From positions 35,512,908-35,576,907 of the forward strand of contig CM055888.1 of NCBI GenBank assembly GCA_029582165.1: a stretch of DNA of 64,000 bases, read 5' to 3'. Below are positions 33,170 to 47,662 of this stretch, one piece after another. Positions within the stretch are counted from its first letter, which is position 1; every line of letters starts with the position of its first letter. Origin of the DNA: Portulaca oleracea (taxonomy: Eukaryota; Streptophyta; Magnoliopsida; Caryophyllales; Portulacaceae). The translations under genes and the position numbers were made by a program. The notes below the pieces were generated by a model. The model saw only the letters and a list, made by a program, of their open reading frames with translations, was not told the origin of the DNA and made no database searches.

Positions 33170-34165
33170 AAATTCAGTGCAAAGGGTATATATATTGGTG
33201 TGCAAAGGTATATATATTAGAGTGCAAAGGACTATATTTTAATGTGTGCAAAAGTATATATATTAGTGTGCAAAGGCCTATATTTTAGTGTGTGCAAAAG
33301 TATATATATTGGTGTGCAAAGGGTATGTATAAGTGTGCAAAAGTATATATATTACTGTGCAAAGGGGTATGTATTAGTGTGCAAAAAGTATGTGTCATAG
33401 GGTGCAAATGTATATATATTAGTGTGCAAAGGGGTATGCATTAGTGTGCAAAGGGGTATGAACAGGCTTATAGTAGATGTAAATGATAAAAGTCTAAAAA
33501 ATATAGAAGATGTTAAAAATGGGTCCCAATAACATAAGAATTTATAATGAAAAGAAATGAACAATGGTGAATAGTAGTGAGATGTAAAATGTAAATATTT
33601 ATATCAAATTACATTGTTCAAAGCAACTTTGATATAAGTTCCATTATATCTTTGATATGTTTGTCAATTGTTCATATCTATTAACTTTAGTTGTGTTCTT
33701 CTCTCTAAATTGACCTGTTCTTAGATAATTTCAGTTGCTTATATCAAATTCATAGCATCAAGTTGTCATGAATGATAATACCTTCAATTTTAAATGAATA
33801 TAAAAGCGAAAGAATGATCAAAGTATCTAAACTTAGTACGTCTAGATCTTACTCGAAATAACGAACATTTATTCTTAATAATTTAATTGACCAATGTATA
33901 ATGATAATTTAAATTAGGATACCCATAATGTTTAAATTTATTAGTGTGCAAATATATATATATATATTAGTGTCCAAAAGTATATATATTAGAGTGCAAA
34001 GGGCTATGCTTTAGTGTGCAAATGTATATATTATTAAAGTGCAAAGGGCTATGCTTTAGTGTGCAAATATATATATATATTAGTGTGCAAAGGGGTACGC
34101 TTTAGTGTGCAAACACATATATATTAGAGTGCAAATATATATATTAGTGTACAAAGGGGTATTAC
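33170..34165. repeat. Minisatellite spacer built on TTAGTGTGCAAA
   Basis: Two blocks (about 33170-33465 and 33940-34160) of irregular repeats of the type 'tatatatattagtgtgcaaaggggtatg', with unit length varying from about 17 to 35 bases. It fills most of the space between the stop codons of the two convergent genes. The same unit recurs at 34890-35040, 36370-36460, 37575-37805 and 39060-39290. Confidence 0.9.
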
Positions 34166-34482
34166 TCCAAAATTTATAATCTCTCACTCAGTTTATTTCA
34201 CCAAACATCAACATCCATGCATGATGCAGAATCACTAATATGTCCTGATCCTAATCATTTTGAAATGTATCAAGCATCCACCCATTACTGCAAAAATACA
34301 ACTTCCTTATGATCCCAATAACATAAGAATTTATAATGATCAAAGTCTCTAAAATTAGTAGTAGATATTACTCCAAAACCTGATTTTGACTGTCAATATT
34401 ATGCATAAAAATTTTACAGCGCGAAAGGTTTATATACAGAAAATCATTGCATTGAATTTGAGTTAGTTTGAGTTTGATCATA

Positions 34483-35933
34483 TCATCGCTTCCTCTTGGC
34501 AGCAGTAGTTACTGATGATCCTCCTCGAGGAGCTTGCCGGAGCCCTTTGAGTCTTCTTGAACGGTTTAGAGTAGCTCTAAAATGTTAACAAAATAGTATC
34601 TATACAAAAAGGAGTACAACTTGGGAATCACCATCACCACCCACCAATTGATGTCATTCAATGCAGTACATATCTTACGGTCTAGCACCTTCGAAACCCT
34701 AAAAATAAACATTTATTCTTAATACCAAAACAACATTAACTCCAACTTGGGATAATTTACATTGTTCAATGTATGATAATAAATAAAAGTAGACCTGAGG
34801 AGGATACTGGGGGACCCCTCCAACTTGGCCCACTACACTTGAGCTACCACCAACTCTTGATTGGAAGGCCTAATAATAGACATAATGTTTAAATTTATTA
34901 GTGTGCAAAGGGGTATTATTTTACTGTGCAAAGGTATATATATTAGAGTGCCAAGACCTATATTTTAGTGTGCAAAAGTATATATACTAGTGTGCAAATG
35001 AGTAACCATTAGTGTGTGAATGTCAAAATTTGAGTATGCAAAGGGATCATTTTATCTATATAATAACCAGTTCAAAAGCAAATAACAACTGGCCTGAGAA
35101 GGATATTGAGCAAAAACTCCATGTTGTCCCATTACAGTTGAACTACCCCCAATCTTATCTCCACTCACACCCTAAAACCACAAAAAAAGTCATCATATAA
35201 CCAATGTTATTGATAAAGATACATATTAATATATTTCCCATTCTCTATCAGTTACAGTGCGAATAACTAACGGGACACCCAAAAAAAAAAGTTGACCTGA
35301 GCAGAAGCATATTGGGGGAATCCTCCAAGACGAAAAATTTCGCTTGAACTACCACCAATAGTATTTGAAAGTCGGGAATCAAGGACCTAAAATAATAATA
35401 AAAACACAAGTAATAACAATAATGATAATGTGCAAAATATCAATCATAGAGTGTAAAAATAATGATAATGTGCAAAAGATTCAAAAAAATAACAGCCAGA
35501 CCTGATGAGGATACTGGGAAAATCCTCCAACTTGGCCCACTGCACTTAAACTACCCCCAATATTATCTCCAGCTTGGGAGTAAAAGACCTAACACAACAA
35601 AAAAAATCATCACAAAAAACTATCAAAATGACATTGGGAAAATCAATGTTGCCAGCTTGTAAAATGAGTAAATTAAACATATAGAAAAAGTTGACCTGAG
35701 AAGCATATTGAGCCAATCCCCCAAGTTGGCATATTGCACTTGAACTACCGCTAATATTATTTGCAAGTCGAGAATCAAGGACCTAAAACAATACACAATA
35801 GCATAATAAAAGAGAAAAGAAGGGGGGAAAAATAGAATGAACACAAGAGCGTTTCAATTTAGAGCACCTGGTTCGGATATTGAATAGATTGTCCCAACTG
35901 TGGCAATGAAGAAACTCCTTGGGAAGCATCAAC
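34483..35933 (-). other. Array of repeated phase-0 mini-exons (tail of FAR1-type gene)
   Basis: Six consecutive exons of 66, 87, 87, 90, 78 and 75 nt, each starting after AG and ending in CAG before the donor. They encode variants of one peptide: 'S..G..(I/V)GGSSS.v.Q(L/V)GGf.QYp.Q'. Examples are DNIGGSLSAVGQVGGFSQYP and QSRVGGSSSVVGQVGGVPQY. A 20-nt exon and a final exon with a basic end (RSRRLKGL ... KRKR) follow. The common phase and shared motif show growth by exon duplication. The function of the tail is unknown; its Gln/Gly/Ser-rich character suggests a flexible or interaction segment. Confidence 0.85.
34890..35040. repeat. Minisatellite block in intron
   Basis: TTAGTGTGCAAA-type repeats inside an intron of the mini-exon array (between exons 35171-35094 and 34869-34795). 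Confidence 0.85.
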
Positions 35934-37574
35934 CTATTAGAGTGTGCAAACAACTCATAAAAAATGTATGACAGTTCACCAAAAGCTGAAGTGAACAAGA
36001 ACATGGGATGGATTGCATAGATGCTTCTAACAAAGAACATCAGACAGATTCAAATAGTTGCACATGGAACAAAGCACCAGAAACTGTAATGCAACAACGA
36101 CAACGACAAAGTCTAAAGTTCGACAATCAGTTGTACACCCTAACAGGAAAATGAGCTCATGGAGTCCACCATGTCTTACGACACTCAGAAACAGTACAAC
36201 AAGCTCAAGGCATTAGGTGGATATCAGAAATTCTGCTCCTATAATAATGCAATTGGGATACAAAAAGACAAGAACAAGGCATGAATTTCATAAATTAGTT
36301 GGACACTCTAACTGGAATTTTGTTCATGGATTACATATACATAATGCTCAATGTCTCAAACAAACCAACCCATTAGTGTGTGTATGTGCATGTATTAGTG
36401 TGCAAATGAGTAAACATTAGTGTGTGAATGTGCATGTATTAGTGTGCAACAGTGTAAGCAAAATCTTCATTCAACTGACTACATCACAGTGTGAAAAAGA
36501 AATTTGAGTAATACCTGCTGGGAAGTTTCATCAATGGTTTTTGCTTTCTTAGCGGTACTCTTCGTTCCTTTCCTTCCTCTAGTTTTGTTAGCAATTTTCT
36601 CACGAGTTGACTTAAATCTTGAATTTCTCATGCCTTTTGTCTTACACGTTGGATGGTTTTTGATATGCTTCTCAGATGACCTTGCAACATCTTCATCATC
36701 AGATGAATGGATAGAACCAAGTAAATACTCAACATCTTCTTTCAACTTCTTCAAAGACTCCTCACAAATTTCCCTAGCTTTGTCATTCACATGACTGCCC
36801 ATAATAATATTTTAAAACTTCCTTAACATTTGCACTCTCCAAACTAAAGAAGGAACTACCCCAATTCTTTCAGCTGAAATATCCCCATCATCAGCTGGAG
36901 GACATGGTCGAGCAAACCTTGTCCATCTCTTAAGGATATACTTCTCAAGGATTTCTTGAATACAAAGCACATTGTATACTCTTAAACAATGGCAACACAA
37001 ATACCCAACATCAATAATTTTCTTACATTCACAATCAATACTCCCATCATCTGAATTGAACCTCACACAAAACCCAAAATCAGACCCATTCCGTTTCTCA
37101 TAAACAGAATACACAAAATCATTTGAATTTGAATTTTCAATAGACCAATCCAATTCTTGTCGGCACCCTTCAACCTTACAATACTTGTCTTCAAAAATGT
37201 TATACAAATTAATAGTATAAATCCTAGAAGCATGTTGGAGCAACTTCGAATGACTCAAATACAGATCCGGAACACCTTGTGAATTACGCAAATTTTCTGC
37301 TCCCTCATTCCTCCTCCATTCACTTACAAGATTACAGAGAATATCATAAACGTCATTTACCCCCGCAGTAGCATGACGTCTCCTTGCTAAACAAGAATTT
37401 AAAGATTCACTTCGGTGAGAAGAGAGAGTGCCACCAGAGAAAAAATCTTTTGAAAAAGTCGGGCCCCATTTCTCTCTAGTACTATACAATCGCATTAACC
37501 AAGAATTATTAGCACAGTTATAATCATCCATAAGCCTGAAAAAACCCACAAAATATGAACAATTATAATCTGGT

Positions 37575-37805
37575 CATAATGTTTACATTTATTAGTGTGC
37601 AAATATATATATATTAGTGTCCAAAAGTATATATATTAGTGTGCAAAGGGCTATGCTTTAGTGTGCAAAGATATATATTATTAGAGTGCAAAGGGGTATG
37701 ATTTAGTGTGCAAACATATATATATTAGTGTGCAAATATATATATATTAGTGTGCAAAGGGGTATACATTAGTGTGCAAAGGAATATGTATTATAATGCA
37801 AAGGT
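37575..37805. repeat. Minisatellite block in intron 2
   Basis: About a dozen units of the TTAGTGTGCAAA type with (TA)n linkers, confined to the intron between exons 2 and 3. The block is also present, nearly unchanged, in the second gene copy at 55540-55765. Confidence 0.9.
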
Positions 37806-39059
37806 ATGATACTTTTTTAACAATGCATTTATCATTGAAAAAAAGAAAAGAGAAAAGGAAAGTACCTTTTCCAAGCTAAATCAAACTCTGAAACCGTGTC
37901 ACATCTCCTGAGAATATAATCAAATAGAGTTACAAAACCCGGCATTGACCGCAAATGATTGATATGGTTTTTCGAGTTTTCTTCAATATGCCACGTACAA
38001 AGCCGATGTTTTGCACAACAAAAAATTTGCCCGATAGCATTTGCCATAGCAAAATCCTGATCAGTCATCACCGTCTTCGGGCAAACATCATCCATGGAAC
38101 TAAGGAATGTCTTGAAAAGCCAACAAAAACTCTCCATCTTCTCATTCAAAACAAACCCAGCACCCACCATAAGATTCCCAGCATGATGATTCATGCATAC
38201 AAAAGGCGCACAAATCATTTTATAACGATTCGTTCTATATGTAGTATCAAACACTAATAAATCAGAAAACACCAAGTAATCTTCTTTCATTTTTGAATCT
38301 CTCCAAAAAAAACTACACAAAGATAGATCACTATCAACCTCCACGGCATAAAAGAACCCCGGCTCACTTTTCCTCCTACTTTGAAGCCTTTTTATCAATG
38401 TATCTGAATCCCCAGATTCTAAACGTATTTTCTCTTCAACTGCATTTGCATTATATGCATCTCGGCCAAAAAACCCAATATGGGTGACCCCCCTGCCTAA
38501 GCCCTTAAAAGACGATAGGCATCAATCAATTTAACACCACACTTCTTCATTAATCTCAACTGCTTAAGAACCGATTTAGGCACACTCCTATGACCTCTCA
38601 ACATATGAACCTGATGAGCCTCAACAAAGCGATGGTTGGGAATCATATCATGGCCAGTGCACACCCAAACTCTGGTGTCTTTGTCAATTTTAAAAACAAC
38701 TCTGGTCTTACAATTGCACCGATAGTTAATCTTACTATATTGTTTCCCTTTCCTAACAGTAAGACATTTAGCACCTTCCCTAGTGCAATTAAAAACTTTC
38801 GATCTCAAGTCCTTCTTATTATATCTCCAATACGCCTTACCCTTCCTCACAGCAAAACCCATTTTATACGCATAATTCTGATAAAACAAAAAATACTCAT
38901 CCTCATTTTTGAATTTCTTCCCCAATAACTGGGACTCACCCCCTTCCACAACACTAATCTCTTCAAAAAGGGGACCCAAAATCTCATTAAGCAACACACT
39001 TTTATCAACTGGATCAATATTCTAAATATCTACATCAACAGAAAAACCATTTCAAAAAG

Positions 39060-39290
39060 GGGAATATATTAGTATGCAAATGGGAATGTATTAGTGTGCA
39101 AAGCTATATATATCAGTGTGCAAAGGCAGAAAGATTAGTTTGCTTCAAAAATAATTAGTGAGCTTCAAAAAATATTAGTGGACTCCGAAAAACATTAGTG
39201 TGCAATTCTGAGTGCATTAGTGTGCAAAATGATCTAGAAAAAATTATTAGTGTGCTGCGATAAACATTAGTGTGCAATTCTGAGTGCATG
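39060..39290. repeat. Minisatellite block in intron 1
   Basis: TTAGTGTGCAAA-type units inside intron 1, including 'attagtgtgcttc' variants. This copy holds the unoccupied target (atcagtgt, 39112-39119) of the MITE that sits in the second gene copy. Confidence 0.85.
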
Positions 39291-39765
39291 TGCTTGAACA
39301 GAATTTCACAAAATAAATCGACAAGAACTCAGCAAAATGATCCAGCAACAAGAAATTTTAGAGTAAGATTGCTTCATCACCATCAATGTGATGCTAGGTT
39401 GAACCACGAAAAGCAATTGCTAAATCCAAAATTTGACAGGAAATTAATAAATAAAACCAAATGCTAGAGTTTCTTCCCATACCTGACATTGACGCTGCAG
39501 ATTTAGAATTTTCATCACCAACACCAACTTCAACCCCAGCAAAAATAAGATTGTCTACATCATTTTGCAAATCACAACAATCATCAGCAATTTCATCATC
39601 ATTATCAACATCAACACCCAAACCATCTTGATTGCGATCAACAACTTCATCCCGAGAATCGCCATGGCAGTTTTGGGGCTGATTTGAATCCCGAAAATCA
39701 GCAATTTCATCACAATTATCAGTAATCGACTGATTTAAATCAATAATTGACGGATTTAAATCCAT

Positions 39766-40644
39766 TATCAACAATCAACAATCCTAAACACTGAAAATTT
39801 ATGAGCAAAATACAATCGCAATGGAAGTTCAGTCGAGTAGCAGTAACGAAGAGTAGAAGCACTTCATCGAATTACTTAGGCGGACCGTTTGAATTCAGAA
39901 ACGAAGAATAGAAGCAGTTAATTAGGCAGAGAATTTGAATTCTGTATACTCTGAAGCATGACAACGGGAGGAGGGGAGAGTTTGAATTCAGTAACGAAGA
40001 ACGAAATCGACAACAGCGGCAAAAAAAAAGAAAAAAAAGGTAGATGATGACGTCAGCATGACGAATAGCGGGAGGAGGGGGGAGTTCTGTAGTCCCGCGG
40101 GACTACCTAAAAATTTTCGAACTCCATAAAGGCTAAACGATAAAAAGTCAAGCCACCGACACAACAAAAGTTCCGTCGGTAAATTGGTTGTTTAAACAAA
40201 ATATAGAATTGGTGAACAGAGGAGCCAATAGCGGCAATATAATCCTAGTTGCTTAAACTAATAGATGAATATCAATTGAGCGGAGTACAGTGGCGAGACA
40301 ACCCGAGCTAACAGCACGATAGGCGAATTTCCTAAATAAATCCTTAGTGATTGATTGTTCAGGGTCAATAGGTGATAAAGAAAATAGGTGGTAAAATCGA
40401 GGGTTGCACATGATAAATTTTGGTAGAACAAATATCTCATCTTGGAATAATAGTAACCTTGGGGTTCTTCGCAGATGAAATTACTCTTCCTTCCTCTGCT
40501 CTCTATTTCATTTTGGCGGACGGCGGGGGACACTGTATTATTTTATTATTTTATAAGGAGGTAGATATATACATATACAGTTAGGAGGACTAAGGTTTAG
40601 GGTTAGTCTAAGCAAATTAGGTAATGGGCCAAATAATAATAATA

Positions 40645-40690
<46 letters not shown>
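39766..40690. promoter_or_regulatory. 5' region of FAR1-type gene
   Basis: No convincing ORF. Upstream of the ATG (minus strand) are a GC-richer stretch with the near-palindrome 'gtagtcccgcgggactac' (40091-40108), a 'ccgacacaacaaaagttccgtcggt' imperfect inverted repeat (40157-40181), and A/T-rich sequence ending in an (AAT)n tract at 40630-40690. Promoter function is inferred from position. The region is repeated at 58251-59171. Confidence 0.5.
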
Positions 40691-43184
<2,494 letters not shown>

Positions 43185-43189
43185 GTTTT

Positions 43190-45261
43190 TTTTTGAAGAA
43201 ATCTTGGTATCACACTAGGCCTGAAGAATTTGCTTTCTTGGAACCATGGACTGATTGCTTCCAAATCCATGTTGATGTATGGCAAGCCCCGGTTTGACGT
43301 AGACTCTTGATAACACTGTCCTACTTTGGAGGGCACATTGGGGATTTGCAAGCCCCCAATTTGGTGTGGACTGGCGATGCGATGCCCGAATACCATGGAA
43401 TCGAAGGAGGTATTGTTTCCTTTGTCGTAATGATGCAAGTCTGGTATGTCCTTAGTTGGGAGTCTCGATCTCTCCTTTTTTTTTCGTTTCTCTCCTTTTG
43501 CCTAACTTTCCCCAAAGAGTTTTCAAGTTAGTCTCTCTTTTTTCTTTGTTTTTCTTTTTTCCTTTTTTCCCCCTTGTTTTCTCTTTTTTTCATTTTTCCT
43601 TTTTTTCTTTTTCTTTTTTTTTTTGAGACCACTATTAGGACGTCAACGAGAATGAAGATTCAAGACATTGTAGGATAGGGACTAGGTGTCCCTCTTAGAA
43701 GTTATATCTGATAAATGTCTTGAATGATGTCACAAAGGTAGCGCGAGCCCCCAGTTAAGAGTAGGTTGTCTCTGAGTCTGTTCAGGATCATGTAGTTGTC
43801 GGTTAGCCGCTGATTTGATGTGGACGACCTTTTGCTCTTGTTCGAAGGTGAACTACACACCGGTGTGATGACAATAGGCATTAAGAACAGAACCTTATAC
43901 TTGTAGTAATGACCGAGCTGAAAAGTCCCCAAAGAGTGAGATAGGATGAAAAGGCTCACAACGTTGGAAGAAGTTTTGTGAAAGGGATGGCACACGAGAG
44001 TTTATTAATGAATGAGATAGGAAGACACGTAAGGATGATAATGTCTTGAAAGGGAGAAGAGATGGTAAAAAAGGGTAGACATCATCTGTTGGGAAAAGGT
44101 TATGACATGGTTGTTGGAATGATGTCCAAGTCTGATAGAAGGAAAGTGGAGGGCTGATGATGATGGTAGAATCCATGGTTTCCTCTCCTTTTGCCTAGCC
44201 CGTCCGAGTGGGGTTTTCATCTTAGCTCTTTTATTATCTCATTTCTTATTCTCTCAAAGACCAATTTCTTTAATGACAGATGTCCTCTGAAGTGAAAAGT
44301 ATCGACCAGTCGTAGTTCATCAAGCGTAACTTTGAAGGGTTAGTGCCTCGAGGAAGGCTAAATGGTTAAAAAAGATGGTCACGAAGGCTTGAGGATTCAT
44401 ATGCAGGTTATGGATGGTTATGAAGGCTTGTGAAGGTTATTGAAAGCTAAAAGGTTTGATGAGGTGAAGGTTTGAGACATAAGGCTCGAGACTGACAGGA
44501 TTATGGGATTTTTTGGTGTGCACGACTCTTATTTTTGCCTCTAGTTTCTTATTCTCCCCCATTATTTCCTTTTATTCCTTCTTCCTTTCTTTTCCTCCTT
44601 TTTTTCCTCTCTTTCTCTTCTTTTTGTTGGCATGTTTCGAGATATTGACGGCGCAAAAGCGATTTACTCTCCCAGCACAGGTTTTTTCATACACAAACAA
44701 AGTGCATAAGGGACAAGAGTGTCGTACCACTCATGTCAACCCATTTTTGGTGGACCAACTAAGAACTCTCTCTTCTCGATCTTTTTTTCTTTCTTTTGCT
44801 TTCTTTGTTTTTTTTTTGTTGGCTCTCTTTTTTTTTGTTTTTTTTTTTGGCTTTTTCGCCTCCTGTTCTCCTTTGGTCATAACACACCTTTTGGGTTGGG
44901 TTTGAGGGAGGAAATTGTTTTGAAAAGGTTGAGGTGACGGTAAGGCTAGAAATATAAGTGGAAGGTGGCCAGTCAGGATTGGATGAAAAGATGAAGGTCA
45001 TGTAGTGGTGAAATGAAGGCTGGGTTGAAGCCCCCTGTCCTCGACACATTTGGTTAAGCTGCGGGATTCCTAATGAGGAGTATTCACTTTAAAGAGATTG
45101 TTGGATTTGGTCTTTCCTGATGGCATTCTCTCATTTTGCTCAGCCTGTTAGATAGGAGGTGCAGGCTGACTTCTCTCTTCAATTTTATTCTCTCCTTTTG
45201 CTCGATTTGCCTCAATGAGGTTTTCAAACCGACCACTCTATAGTTTTTCACTCTTTTTTTG

Positions 45262-45313
<52 letters not shown>

Positions 45314-45920
45314 TTCTCTCTTTTTTTCTTTAACCATGGATTCAAGAGATTGAAGGATGGAATGAGGTGTATGACAAACATGAAAGGATAAGAGAAGGTG
45401 AATTTGTCAGACTCGGTTTGTAAGGATGGCAAATAGATGAGAGAACTTTTAAACTCAAGTTAAAAGCACAAGCATGAAATTCTGTTTGATCAAATAACAA
45501 CAAGAGCAACTGAATTCGAGAAATGAATAAAGGATCGACTCTTAACTCTAATAGTCTTTGGAAATGAAATGCTTTACAACCCATGACCCTAGCTAACAGC
45601 AAAGCTCCTTTGATGATGTGCCCTTCCTGTCTTCGTATGGGGAATCTATGTTCTATCTGGTCTTTGTGTTGCTTTTGGTATGGGCAGTTTTCCTGATTGG
45701 ATCATGACCTCCTTCTTATTTTTCAAAGTCAAACAATACTCCATGTTGTGCCCTTAGGATCTATGGTAGTTGCAAAATTTCCCGCCATCCCAATACTTAT
45801 CATTTATTGTTGTCTCAAGCTTTGACCTTGGCACTGGATAAATAAAGAAAAATATGTCCCAATGTATGCATGTCCTAAATGACATATATGGAACTTCCTA
45901 TAACGAAAAACGCCTATATG
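43190..45920 (-). mobile_element. Internal region of Tat/Ogre-like element, inverted copy
   Basis: Non-coding. Its 43800-45915 part, read on the minus strand, matches 51545-53680: examples are 'gccaaggtcaaagcttgag' against 'gtcaaggtcaaggcctgag' and the 'tgtgccgaggacaRggggct' block. A CT-rich microsatellite lies at 45268-45309. A phrase like 'tttactctcccagcacagg' (44664-44682) resembles one in the element tail at 13815-13840, suggesting a distant relation. It is cut at 45921 by an LTR in the opposite orientation. Confidence 0.65.
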
Positions 45921-47637
45921 TGTAGACACCGGATTTTGGCACATAAATATATAGAATAACTATATATAATGAAGCAAAAATAAAGAAGGAGAAGTCATTC
46001 GGTAAGCTAGATTTTAGCATAAATTTTAAATACTTTTTAATGTAATTTTTATTACTTCCTTTTTTATGTATTTTTAGTTAGAAAATTAGGAAATTAGAAA
46101 ATAAGGGAAGCCAAGCCATGCAAGCCATGTGCCAAGAGGTCTCAAGTTCAAAGCCTAGCAAAAGCATCCAAAATCATCTCATAAACATCAAATAAAGCCA
46201 CACCGTCCAAGAGTATGAACATACTAACTTCAAAGTCTTCCTTTCACACTTCTACCGTCCATGGGTGCATGGATGAACCAAGGTTCATCCCCTCCCCTTG
46301 CTATAGGCCGACCGTCCTTCAATGCGTCCACACATGGGTTAATTCACCATGTGCTACCGTCCACCCAAGAACACTCCCCTTTGCCACCAGGGTTTTATGT
46401 GCTTGTTGACTAGTTGACTACGAATGTGGTGAATGAATGTATATGTATGTATGTTCATCCTCTCTTGAAGCCTCCTAAAGCCTATAAATACCCCCCTCAT
46501 GCCAAAGCTAAACTCACCAACTCAATCATTCATTCATTCTTCCCCCTACACTTTTATTCTCTCATCTCTCTAATCTCTCCATTCAAGTAATTATTATTCT
46601 ACCACCATTTCTCTATCACTTCTCCACCATTTTCTTATGATCTAAATCTCCATATATTCATCCTCTTAAACCTCTCATCCCTACTCTCATACTATCCCCA
46701 CCATTCTTACATAAAACCCTCACAAAAGCACCCTAGAACTCCACAAAAAGCCTAACCTTTCTACTACTTAAAACACCACAAAAAGAGCCTTTTCCTACCC
46801 TTTTCTCACCCCTTCTCCATACCTTTCTCCATCCACTTTTAGCACCATTTTGGAATCTTCAAGAGGAGTATTCAAGGCTGTCAAAGGCATCCAAAGAGGC
46901 TTCTACAAAGGCTAGGCAAGGCTTCCCTAACGAAAAGTCACAATGTAAGCTCTTAGTTGTTTCTTTTTTACGTAAATAAAGTGTACATGTATATTCCTCT
47001 CATTCTTATTTGTTGCATGTTCAATGAAGTAATTCTATAAAGTTCTTATTTATTTCCCTTCCAAACTTTATCAAAAGCACATCTTAAACATTTAGTAGAG
47101 TCTTTCCATTTGTGAGAGGCGAACTCTTAAAGTTTACTTTTCGAGTTCGTAGCCTTACCCACGAATCCATTCTTGGGTTTCGCAGGCGGAGTCATTCTTT
47201 CTTTCTTTTGGTTTTGTCTTGGCTATTCCCTTAAAAAGTCGGGTGACGACTCCCATTTCGAACTAAAATACATCTAGGATTGCATAAACTATGGTTAACA
47301 TGGTTTGACAATGTATCGATGCAACTTTAGGGTTTTTCTTTCTTATATTTCTAAATAATAGTTGCATAAATCACTCTCTTCCGAGTCTAACATTTATATG
47401 AGCAAATTGGGTTAAATTTTGAAGAGTTTGGAAAAAGTGGATGTTCACTCTTAAAGATTTAATTCAAGGACTCATAAAATGCATAAGTAAAGGGAAAGTG
47501 ATTTTACAAAACATTATTCATGAAATACAAGTTTGATTTCCTTAAAGAATTTTTCAAAGGTTAAACCCCAGCACAAATCACCGAACCACACCCCCAATCC
47601 TAACGTAGACGTTCGAAAGCGAGGAAAAATGTCCACA
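45921..47637 (+). mobile_element. 5' LTR of Tat/Ogre-like element
   Basis: Begins TGTAGACACCGGATTTTGGC and ends AATGTCCACA. A CTATAAATACCCC promoter box lies near 46480. A primer site follows within eight bases. It is 1717 bases long; its start and TATA region resemble the LTR at 1811-3364. No matching 3' LTR is visible in the window. Confidence 0.85.
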
Positions 47638-47644
47638 GGATTTT

Positions 47645-47662
47645 TGGCGACTCCACTGGGGA
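47645..47662 (+). other. Primer binding site, Ogre/Tat type (tRNA-Arg)
   Basis: The sequence TGGCGACTCCACTGGGGA is intact. This is the primer site I know from Ogre-type elements, where it is complementary to a tRNA-Arg 3' end. It lies seven bases after the LTR. Confidence 0.75.

Larger units (their letters stand above)
34483..39765 (-). pseudogene. FAR1-type MULE transposase with mini-exon tail, copy 1
   Basis: Eleven exons: 39765-39483, 39008-37866, 37535-36515, 35933-35868, 35782-35696, 35588-35502, 35386-35297, 35171-35094, 34869-34795, 34698-34679, 34576-34483. All have GT/AG borders except a GC donor after 35094. Phases close over about 1,014 codons. An acidic N-terminus is followed by a FAR1 DNA-binding domain (about residues 125-215: KKFKNEDEYFLFYQNYAYKM, CNCKTRVV, H..H), then a MULE transposase domain with DDE residues in VFDTTYRTNRY, MTDQDFAMANAI and SEFDLAWKR. 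A SWIM zinc finger (CECKKIIDVGYLCCHC, about 640) and a repeat tail ending AAKRKR complete it. FAR1/FHY3 proteins are domesticated Mutator transposases; this one may be transposase or host-derived. It is broken by TAG at 38499-38497, a one-base loss in the C run near 38486-38491, and TAA at 36814-36812. Confidence 0.85.

Noticed and set aside
37955..38257. Plus-strand frames within the transposase gene (also 55913-56917)
   Set aside because: Shadows of the coding strand; the minus-strand product has clear FAR1 and MULE motifs.
44513..45049. Phe/Leu-rich hydrophobic frame that could suggest a membrane protein
   Set aside because: It is a T-rich low-complexity tract in non-coding element sequence, and the inverted counterpart near 52560-52760 does not keep the frame.
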